A stretch of DNA of 64,000 nt from Streptomyces cacaoi. GTDB taxonomy: Bacteria > Actinomycetota > Actinomycetes > Streptomycetales > Streptomycetaceae. Made by a program: the position numbers and the translations under genes. Below, one piece after another: positions 57,716 to 64,000 of the stretch. The notes under the pieces are model-generated. The model ran no database searches. It was not told where the DNA came from and saw nothing but the letters and a program-made list of their open reading frames with translations. How positions within the stretch are numbered: the stretch's first letter is position 1; every line of letters starts with the position of its first letter. The stretch is from contig NZ_BJMM01000026.1 of NCBI RefSeq assembly GCF_006539165.1, forward strand, positions 40,039 to 104,038, given 5' to 3'.

Positions 57716-59581
57716 GTGACGAAGGCCACGAAGGAACCTGCGCACATCCTCGTCGTCGGCGGCGGCTACGTCGGCATGTACACCGCGCTGCGCCTCCAGC
57801 GCAGACTCAAGGGCCGCCTCGTACCGGCCCACGACCTCCTCCGTGACCCTGCCCAGCAGCCCGTCACGCCCCCGGACGCCGCGCCCAACGCACGGGAGTT
57901 GCAAGGGAGTTCGGACACGCAGCCGGAGCACCGGCCGCCCCGCCCCCGCGGCCCGGCAGACCACGCCGACACGGCACCGCACGCCGCGGAACCGGCCTCC
58001 GGCGCGGCCCGGGACGACGCCGCGCTCCCGGGCCCGTCCGGGGCACCGCACGGCGGGCACGCCGGTACGGCGACGGACGGCGGGACGGAGCACGCGGACG
58101 ACGGCGCGGAGGGCGACGGGCAGCCGCCCTCCGAGGTCACCATCACCGTCCTCGACCCCGACCCGTACATGACGTACCAGCCGTTCCTGCCGGAGGCCGC
58201 CGCCGGTTCGCTCTCCCCGCGTCATGTCGTCGTACCGCTGCGCCGCGTCCTGCCCGGCTGCCGGGTACTCGTCGGCGAGGCCCGCCGTATCGACCACGAC
58301 CGCCGCATCGCCTACGTCAGCACGCTCGCCACCGCCGAGACGGACACCGCCACGCGCTCCGACGCCCCGGTACCGCCCCCGCTCGGCGCTTCGCCGCAGG
58401 GCGCCCGCCCGGCCGGCGGCCCGCCGCGGTCCGACGACGGCGGACGCGCCCCCGAACCCCGGACCCTCGAACTCCCGTACAGCGAACTGGTCCTGGCGCC
58501 CGGCTCGGTGTCCCGCGCGCTGCCCGTACCCGGCCTCGCCGAGCACGCCATCGGGTTCAAGACGATCGAGGAGGCCATCGGGCTGCGCAACCACGTGCTG
58601 GAACAGCTGGACATCGCCTCCTCCACCCGCGACCCCGCCGTCCGCGACGCCGCCCTCACCTTCGTCTTCGTCGGGGGCGGCTACGCCGGTGTCGAGGCGC
58701 TGGCCGAGCTGGAGGACATGGCCCGCTACGCCTGCCGCTACTACCACAACGTCTCCGCCGACGATCTGCGCTTCCTGCTGGTCGAGGCCGAGGACCGCAT
58801 CCTGCCCGAGGTCGGCGCGGAGATGGGCGGCCACGCACTGCGCGAGCTGCGCTCCCGCAACATCGATGTGCGCCTCGGCACCCGCCTGGACTCCTGCACC
58901 GGACGCGTCGCGGCCCTCAGCGACGGCAGCCGCCACCCGGCGCGCACCATCGTGTGGACGGCCGGGGTGAAACCGCACCCCGTCCTGGCCGCCACCGGAC
59001 TGCCGCTGACGGAAAAGGGCCGACTGCTGTGCGAGCCCACCCTGCGCGTGGAGGGCACGCCGCACGCCTGGGCAGCGGGCGACGCGGCGGCCGTACCCGA
59101 TCTGGCCGCCGCCGAGGCAGCCCGCGAAGACGGCGCGGGGGAGCAGACCGAAGAGCCGGAGAACTCGCACAGAAGCGGAAGTTGCGGCGGAGGGGACCCG
59201 CACGCACAGCTGTGTGCGCCCAACGCGCAGCACGCCGTGCGCCAGGCCCGCAGACTGGCCGACAATCTCGTCGCCTCCCTCGACGGCAAGCCGCTCACGC
59301 CGTACCGTCACGCGCACGCCGGCTCGGTCGCCTCCCTGGGGCTGCACAAGGGCGTCGCGCGCGTGTACGGACGGAAGTTCAAGGGCCGTCCGGCCTGGCT
59401 GCTGCACCGGATCTACCACCTCAGCCGCGTCCCGACCTTCAACCGCAAGGCCCGCGTGCTGTCGGAGTGGGTGCTCTCCGGGCTGTTCAAGAGGGAGATC
59501 GTCTCGCTGGGTTCCCTGGAACACCCGCGGGCCGAGTTCGAACTGGCGGCCGGAGGCAGGAGACCTTCCGAGGACAGCTGA
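57716..59581 (+). CDS. Type II NADH dehydrogenase-like flavoprotein with inserts
   Basis: 621 residues from GTG 57716 (GTG 57701 is an alternative). FAD-binding ILVVGGGYVGMYTALRLQRR starts at residue 10. The core phrases of Streptomyces NDH-2 proteins follow: DPDPYMTYQPFLPEAAAGSL, SPRHVVVPLRRVLPG, AIGFKTIEEAIGLRNHVLEQ, the NADH-binding FVFVGGGYAGVEALAELEDM, and WTAGVKPHPVLAATGLPL. Three inserts rich in Pro/Ala/Gly/Asp interrupt the core: about 105 residues after the first helix, 40 residues before TLELPYSELVLAPGS, and 35 residues near residue 480. The enzyme would pass electrons from NADH to quinone at the membrane. The gene is divergent from atrA, the conserved arrangement I recall in Streptomyces. 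Confidence 0.88.
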   Translation: MTKATKEPAHILVVGGGYVGMYTALRLQRRLKGRLVPAHDLLRDPAQQPVTPPDAAPNARELQGSSDTQPEHRPPRPRGPADHADTAPHAAEPASGAARDDAALPGPSGAPHGGHAGTATDGGTEHADDGAEGDGQPPSEVTITVLDPDPYMTYQPFLPEAAAGSLSPRHVVVPLRRVLPGCRVLVGEARRIDHDRRIAYVSTLATAETDTATRSDAPVPPPLGASPQGARPAGGPPRSDDGGRAPEPRTLELPYSELVLAPGSVSRALPVPGLAEHAIGFKTIEEAIGLRNHVLEQLDIASSTRDPAVRDAALTFVFVGGGYAGVEALAELEDMARYACRYYHNVSADDLRFLLVEAEDRILPEVGAEMGGHALRELRSRNIDVRLGTRLDSCTGRVAALSDGSRHPARTIVWTAGVKPHPVLAATGLPLTEKGRLLCEPTLRVEGTPHAWAAGDAAAVPDLAAAEAAREDGAGEQTEEPENSHRSGSCGGGDPHAQLCAPNAQHAVRQARRLADNLVASLDGKPLTPYRHAHAGSVASLGLHKGVARVYGRKFKGRPAWLLHRIYHLSRVPTFNRKARVLSEWVLSGLFKREIVSLGSLEHPRAEFELAAGGRRPSEDS

Positions 59582-59754
59582 GCGCGGAGCGGAACTGCCC
59601 GCTGCACGGCGGCGTCTGACGGATGTTGCAGCGGTGGGCCACACTGGTCGTGTGACCATGGGTGGGCCCGCATCTGCGAAGAGTGATCCCGCCCAAGAGC
59701 GGTTCGCGACCCACAGCGAGCGAACCGAGCGAACCACACGAGGAATCGGACGAC

Positions 59755-61608
59755 GTGAACTTCACGCGCTGGAGCGCCCGACTGCCCGGCACACAGCGGC
59801 GCACCGCCGCCCGGGCGGCGATAAAGGCGCAGCAGCCGTCCGACGCGGCCCGCGCAGCGGAAGCCGGGGCGTCCGGCAGCGGCACATCCGACGGCCGCTC
59901 GCACTCCCGCGACGGCACCGGCCGGGACGACGCCGAAGCGGACGGCCCGCTGCTGCCCGCGGGCCCCGCCGTCCCCGTCACCGGTGAGGCGCCGACCGTC
60001 CCGGGCGCCCGCACCCGTGCCGGCACGGGAGACGGCTCCGGAGCCGGAGCGCGCCCGCCGCGCGAGCCGAGCGCGGGCCCGGGCGCCCGCGGGCTCGACG
60101 AGCTGTCCGTGCACCATCTGCTGGGCCAGGTTCCGGCGCTCGTCGCCGTCGTCCACGGGCCCGAGCACCGCATCGTGTTCGTCAACGACGCCTATGCGGC
60201 GGTTTTCGGCAGCCGCCCGGCGGGCGCGCCCGCGCGTGAGGCACTGCCCGAGCTGGCGGAACTCGGACTGCTGCCGCTGATGGACCAGGTGCTGCGCAGC
60301 GGACGGCCCCGCACCGTCAAGTCCCGTCGCGTCCGTGCTCGTTCGGACGGCGGCGCGAGGGACGGCTACTACACGTTCACCTGCACCCCGCTCAGCACGG
60401 GCGGCAGCGGCGGTGTCCTGGTGTTCGCCGCGGACGTCACCGACCAGGTGGAGGCCGCCGAACGGCTCCGCGCCAGCGAGCGCAGGCAGCGCGAGGCCGC
60501 CGTCACCCTGCAACGCAGTCTGCTGCCGCAGGAACTGGAACAGCCCGACGACCTCCGCGTCGCCGCCACCTACCAGCCCGGCGGGACCGACGCAGCTGTG
60601 GGCGGGGACTGGTACGACGTCATCACCCTCGGCGCCGGCCGCACCGCCCTGGTGATCGGCGACGTCATGGGGCGCGGCGTACGCGCGGCAGCCGTGATGG
60701 GCCAGCTGCGCACCGCCGTACGCGCCTACGCGCGTCTCGACCTCCCGCCGCACGAGGTGCTCCAGCTGCTGGACGGACTCGCCGCCGAGATCGACGCCAA
60801 CCAGATCGCCACCTGCGTCTACGCCGTCCACGACCCGAACGAGGGACTGCTGAGCTACGCCTCCGCGGGACACGTCCCCGTCCTGGTACGCGACCCGGAC
60901 GGCACGGTCCACCGCACCGGCGAGCACACCGGCCCGCCCCTGGGCACCGGCGGCTGGCTGCACACCTCAGGCAGCCTGCCGCTCGCGCCCGGCGCCACCG
61001 CCGTGCTCTACACCGACGGCCTGATCGAGCGCCGCGACGCCGACATCGACGAGGGCGTCGCCGCCCTGGAGCACGCCTTCTCCGGGGCCACCGGCTCACC
61101 CGAGATCATCTGCGACCGTCTGCTGCGTTCCCTCGGCATCACCGCCGAACACGACGACGACGTCGCCCTGCTCGTCCTCCAGCACCCGGTGCGCACCGGC
61201 CCGGACGCCGAGCTGTTCCACAACGCCGCGCTCGACCTGCTCGGCGGCACCGAAGCCGCCCCGCGCGCCCGGGCGTTCGCCTCCGGCGTCCTCGCCTCCT
61301 GGCGCTTCCCGCCCGAGCTGTGCGACCTGGGCGTCCTGGCCGCCAGCGAACTGGTCGCGAACTCGCTCCAGCACGGCACCCCGCCGATGCGCCTGCGGCT
61401 GCGCCGCACGGACCGCCGGCTGATCGTCGAGGTGACCGACGGCGACGAGCATCTGCCGCGGCGCCGCCGCGCCGAACCGGCCGACGAGGCGGGCCGCGGC
61501 ATCTCGATCGTGGCCACGATCGCCTCGAACTGGGGATCGCGCCGCACCCCCGACGGCGGCAAGTCCGTCTGGTGCGAGTTCGCCCTCCCCGCCGCCGGCA
61601 CCCCGTAA
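59755..61608 (+). CDS. PAS - SpoIIE phosphatase - HATPase_c regulator
   Basis: 617 residues from GTG 59755 (an ATG at 59662 is in frame). After a 110-residue disordered region comes a PAS domain (QVPALVAVVHGPEHRIVFVN ... FAADVTDQVEAAERL), a helical linker (QREAAVTLQRSLLPQ), a SpoIIE/PP2C domain (AVGGDWYDVITL, IGDVMGRGVRAAAVMGQ, GHVPVLVRDPDG, VLYTDGLIERRD, HDDDVALLVLQHP) and a C-terminal histidine-kinase-like ATPase with N-box ASELVANSLQHG and G-box GRGISIVATIA. This layout couples a sensor to both the phosphatase and the anti-sigma-like kinase of sigma-B-type partner switches, common in Streptomyces. It forms a convergent pair with the MFS gene across a hairpin. Confidence 0.9.
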   Translation: MNFTRWSARLPGTQRRTAARAAIKAQQPSDAARAAEAGASGSGTSDGRSHSRDGTGRDDAEADGPLLPAGPAVPVTGEAPTVPGARTRAGTGDGSGAGARPPREPSAGPGARGLDELSVHHLLGQVPALVAVVHGPEHRIVFVNDAYAAVFGSRPAGAPAREALPELAELGLLPLMDQVLRSGRPRTVKSRRVRARSDGGARDGYYTFTCTPLSTGGSGGVLVFAADVTDQVEAAERLRASERRQREAAVTLQRSLLPQELEQPDDLRVAATYQPGGTDAAVGGDWYDVITLGAGRTALVIGDVMGRGVRAAAVMGQLRTAVRAYARLDLPPHEVLQLLDGLAAEIDANQIATCVYAVHDPNEGLLSYASAGHVPVLVRDPDGTVHRTGEHTGPPLGTGGWLHTSGSLPLAPGATAVLYTDGLIERRDADIDEGVAALEHAFSGATGSPEIICDRLLRSLGITAEHDDDVALLVLQHPVRTGPDAELFHNAALDLLGGTEAAPRARAFASGVLASWRFPPELCDLGVLAASELVANSLQHGTPPMRLRLRRTDRRLIVEVTDGDEHLPRRRRAEPADEAGRGISIVATIASNWGSRRTPDGGKSVWCEFALPAAGTP

Positions 61609-61636
61609 CGCCGGCTGAGGCAGAACTGCACACAGC

Positions 61637-61676
61637 TGCGGGGCCGGGACGGCACACACGCCGCCACGGCCCCGCA
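61637..61676. terminator. Bidirectional hairpin between phosphatase and MFS genes
   Basis: TGCGGGGCCG (61637-61646) and CGGCCCCGCA (61667-61676) are perfect 10-base arms. The loop of 20 bases has its own short GGC/GCC pairing. It lies between two convergent stop codons. Confidence 0.8.
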
Positions 61677-61724
61677 CTCGGCCCACTCCGGCCCCTGAGC
61701 CGGTTCCCACCGGCCCGGCCTCCG

Positions 61725-63128
61725 TCAGACGGCGGCCCGAACCCGGGGAGAGGCCCCGTCCTGCGCTTGGCCGTCGTCCGCCGGCAGATCGTCGGAACCC
61801 GGCTCCGCGCCCGCGCACACGGCCTGCCCCTCGCGCTCCGGCACGGCGGTCTCCGGCTCCGCGGGGCGCTCACCGCCCCGTGCGACGACCACCGAGACGG
61901 GCCGGTCCACCCCCGGCGCGAGGCGACGGCCCAGCACCAGCGCCAGCGCGGACACGGCGAGCGTGCACACCAGCAGCATCCCGATGTAGACGCCGTAGGC
62001 GCCCGCGGCGGCCATCATGCCGCCGATAGCCGGCCCCACGGCCAACGCGAGCTGCTTGACCAGGGCGAACGCGGAGTTGTACTGGCCGACGAAGCGTGCG
62101 GGAGCCAGGTCGGCCACCAGCGGCGCCATGGTCGGCGACAGCATCGTCTCCCCGACGCCGAACAGCGCATACGTGGCGATCAGCAGCGCCGTGGCGACCG
62201 CCTGCGCCCCGTGCACCAGCCCGGACGCCCCCGCAGCGAGCCAGGCGACGGTCCAGATCAGCCCGACCAGCGCCACGATCCGGCTGCGCCGCCGCCGCTC
62301 CACGGCCCGCAGGACGAAGAACTGCGCGAGGACGATCGTCGCGGTGTTGGCGGCCAGCGCGACCCCGAGCGTCGAGGTCGAGATCCGGGTGACCTCCACC
62401 GCGTACGCCGACAGCCCCGACTCGAACTGCCCGTAGCAGGCGAAGAAGACGACGAACCCGAGCACGCACAGCAGCACCATCGAACGGTCCCGCAGCAGCA
62501 CGGCCCAGCCCGAGCCCTGCCCCGCCGCTGCCCCGGCCTGCCCGCCGGCCGGCGCGGGCCGCGCCACCCGCACCGTCATCAGCACGGTCAGCAGCACGAG
62601 GAACATGGTCGCCTCGATGGAGAACAGCAGCGTGAAGCTCGCCGGATCGCTCTCGTCCACCAGGAACCCGCCGAGCAGCCCGCCGACGCCCAGCCCCAGG
62701 TTGTTGAGGAAGAACTGCGTGGCGAACGCCCGCGAGCGCGTGGCCGTCGTCGAGCACCACACGATCATCGTGGCGAGCGCCGGTTGCAGCACGGCGATAC
62801 CGGCCCCCATCAGCGCCGAGGAGGCGAGGACGGTCGGCGCCGTCGAGGACAGCCCGAAGCCCAGCGCGCCGACGGCGGCGGAGACCGCGCCGACGACCAC
62901 CATCGTCAGCGGTCCGCGCCGGTCGATCACCCGCCCCGTGAAGGGCAGCACGACGAGCGCGGCGGCCGCGAACACGGCCAGCACCGCGCCCGCGGTCCCG
63001 TCGCCGAGATCGCGTACCCGCGCGACGTACACGAACAGGAACGGCACCGTGAAGCCGTTCCCGAACGCGGCCAACGCGTTACCGAGCTGGATCCGCCGAA
63101 GGGCGGCCGCCATCACCGTGGACAACAC
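61725..63128 (-). CDS. MFS transporter, 12-helix drug-efflux type
   Basis: 467 residues, start ambiguous among GTG 63128, GTG 63116 and ATG 63113. Twelve hydrophobic segments are visible, with the motif-A loop FTGRVIDRRGPLTMVVVG between helices 2 and 3 and a second-half counterpart LRAVERRRRSRIVALVGL. GSALMGAGIAVLQPALATMI and VNNLGLGVGG resemble the YdhP/multidrug-resistance branch. It probably exports a small molecule under control of the divergent MarR protein. The C-terminal 45 residues are an acidic, disordered tail. Confidence 0.88.
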   Translation of the reverse strand: MLSTVMAAALRRIQLGNALAAFGNGFTVPFLFVYVARVRDLGDGTAGAVLAVFAAAALVVLPFTGRVIDRRGPLTMVVVGAVSAAVGALGFGLSSTAPTVLASSALMGAGIAVLQPALATMIVWCSTTATRSRAFATQFFLNNLGLGVGGLLGGFLVDESDPASFTLLFSIEATMFLVLLTVLMTVRVARPAPAGGQAGAAAGQGSGWAVLLRDRSMVLLCVLGFVVFFACYGQFESGLSAYAVEVTRISTSTLGVALAANTATIVLAQFFVLRAVERRRRSRIVALVGLIWTVAWLAAGASGLVHGAQAVATALLIATYALFGVGETMLSPTMAPLVADLAPARFVGQYNSAFALVKQLALAVGPAIGGMMAAAGAYGVYIGMLLVCTLAVSALALVLGRRLAPGVDRPVSVVVARGGERPAEPETAVPEREGQAVCAGAEPGSDDLPADDGQAQDGASPRVRAAV

Positions 63129-63241
63129 TCACCTGCTTAGGTCGTCGTGGACATGCCGCGGCACCCCGCGGCGGAAGAGGGAGTTTCGAAGGAAGACGGG
63201 GACGCTCCCAGTTGTTACACCGGCGTACAACCGCATCGACC

Positions 63242-63267
63242 TTCGAAGCTAAAGTTCGATGCTAAAG
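63242..63267. promoter_or_regulatory. 13-bp direct repeat, candidate MarR operator
   Basis: TTCGAAGCTAAAG (63242-63254) and TTCGATGCTAAAG (63255-63267) are adjacent and differ at one base. They sit in the AT-richest part of the divergent MFS/MarR region, 54-79 bases before the marR start. TTAGGTC words also occur at 63136 and 63286, near the two expected promoters. Confidence 0.6.
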
Positions 63268-63320
63268 AGTACACAGAGCAAGCGTTTAGGTCCAACGGGT
63301 TCACATGCGATACTCCGCAC

Positions 63321-63857
63321 ATGCCTGACCGCCACCCGACGCTCGACGAGCAGATCGCGATCTACCAGCGGGAGTACCGCGACCTGGACCCCCAGGTGGA
63401 GAAGGTCGTCAACGCCGTCAGCCGTCTCGACCGCCGCATGAACGTCGCCTACGGGCGCCAGCTCGCCACCCTCGGACTGAGCAACCCCGAGTGGGAGGTC
63501 CTCAAGGAGCTGGTCATGGCCGGCAGCCCCTACCAGCTGTGGCCGGGCACCATCGCGAAGCGGCTCGGCCTCACCCCGGCCGCCATGACCCACCGCATCG
63601 ACCGCATGCTCGGCCAGAGCCTGGTGACCCGGGAACGCGACCCGGACAACCGGGTGCGCGTCATCATCGGCCTCACCGACACCGGCCGTGAGAAGTGGCT
63701 GGAGGTCATGCGCAAGGCGTCCGTGTTCGAGGAGGACCTCCTCCAGGACCTCACCACCGACGAGCGCGCACACCTCGGCGACATGCTCACCCGCCTCCTG
63801 CGCCGCGTGGAGGACGCCCAACCCGACGCCGGCGGCCGCCTCACCGACCTGGACTGA
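63321..63857 (+). CDS. MarR-family transcriptional regulator
   Basis: 178 residues from the ATG at 63321. The winged helix-turn-helix spans about residues 60-120 (LSNPEWEVLKELVMAGSPYQ, IAKRLGLTPAAMTHRIDRML, then the wing RERDPDNRVRVIIGLTDTGR); the first and last helices form the dimer domain. GATACT six bases before the ATG and the lack of a ribosome binding site point to a leaderless mRNA. It is divergent from the MFS transporter with a direct repeat between them, the standard layout for a MarR repressor controlling itself and an efflux pump in response to phenolic or antibiotic-like ligands. Confidence 0.92.
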   Translation: MPDRHPTLDEQIAIYQREYRDLDPQVEKVVNAVSRLDRRMNVAYGRQLATLGLSNPEWEVLKELVMAGSPYQLWPGTIAKRLGLTPAAMTHRIDRMLGQSLVTRERDPDNRVRVIIGLTDTGREKWLEVMRKASVFEEDLLQDLTTDERAHLGDMLTRLLRRVEDAQPDAGGRLTDLD

Positions 63858-63929
63858 GCAGCCGCCCGACTCCCACGCCTCCGCGGAGCCGGGAAACCCG
63901 CGCCCCGCTGTCCCCGCTGGGCCATCCGG

Positions 63930-63958
63930 TTGACACCGGTAGCACCGGACCGTAAAGT
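63930..63958 (+). promoter_or_regulatory. Near-consensus housekeeping promoter
   Basis: TTGACA (63930-63935) is followed after exactly 17 bases by TAAAGT (63953-63958). The -35 box is perfect and the -10 box matches five of six to TATAAT-type (TANNNT) promoters. It reads rightwards out of the window, so the gene it serves is not visible. Confidence 0.75.
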
Positions 63959-63962
63959 CTCC

Positions 63963-64000
63963 CGGGTTGCCATCGAGCCCACGGGCTCCCCGGCAACCCG
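63963..64000 (+). other. Two-level stem-loop just behind the edge promoter
   Basis: CGGGTTGCC (63963-63971) and GGCAACCCG (63992-64000) are perfect 9-base arms. Inside them GAGCCC and GGGCTC form a further 6-base stem with a 2-base loop. Transcription from the promoter above would start inside or just before the left arm, so the RNA begins with a stable hairpin. It may protect a 5-prime end or belong to a structured RNA continuing outside the window. Confidence 0.55.

Overview
The window looks like a chromosomal segment of a Streptomyces-type actinomycete. Base composition is very GC-rich, third codon positions are almost always G or C, GTG starts are common, several genes have a -10 hexamer but no leader, and the right half carries gene families and an order that I recall from the conserved S. 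coelicolor stretch around SCO4108-SCO4122 (M23 peptidase, aldo/keto reductase, PrsW, TrmB, L-2-hydroxyglutarate oxidase, sporulation regulator, Asn-synthase-like protein, AfsR-like regulator, sigma factor, AtrA, NADH dehydrogenase, PAS/SpoIIE phosphatase, MFS, MarR). That synteny is from memory and was not checked by a search. No rRNA, tRNA, CRISPR array, insertion sequence or prophage gene was seen.

Left part (1-19.5 kb, accessory): a partial Nudix gene, a secreted M28 aminopeptidase, a LysR regulator with a drug-efflux MFS pump, a secreted M9 collagenase, a GntR regulator, then an ACP / KAS III / WS-DGAT acyltransferase / MMPL exporter row. These are followed by a TetR-controlled NmrA-like + SnoaL-like pair with two palindromic operators, and two PAP2 phosphatases, one fused to a diacylglycerol-kinase domain.

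Middle part (19.8-31.5 kb, accessory): the most interesting region. A class II (DxDD) terpene cyclase sits directly behind a Nudix hydrolase and is flanked by three P450s, a second ACP, a KAS II and a second WS/DGAT acyltransferase. No prenyl-diphosphate synthase or class I cyclase is present, which fits a pathway that takes farnesyl diphosphate from primary metabolism, as drimane-type sesquiterpene pathways do. My working hypothesis is a hybrid pathway: cyclisation of farnesyl diphosphate, diphosphate removal by the Nudix enzyme (possibly helped by the PAP2 phosphatases), P450 oxidation, and esterification of the alcohol with an acyl chain built on the two dedicated ACPs, with export by the MMPL protein.

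Right part (31.6-64 kb, core): a SpoIIE-type phosphatase; an M23 peptidase under a ydaO-type (c-di-AMP) riboswitch; housekeeping genes (AKR, F420/PPOX-fold protein, MutT, PrsW, TrmB, LhgO); a 1.9-kb gene-free stretch with a strong G-quadruplex candidate; and a regulatory block made of an NsdA-like regulator, a degenerate asparagine-synthase homologue, an AfsR-type BTAD/NB-ARC regulator, a sigma factor fused to a zinc-finger, membrane and NPCBM region, AtrA, an NADH dehydrogenase-like flavoprotein, a PAS-SpoIIE-HATPase phosphatase and a divergent MFS/MarR pair. Many proteins carry in-frame low-complexity inserts encoded by tandem repeats. A near-consensus housekeeping promoter points out of the right edge.
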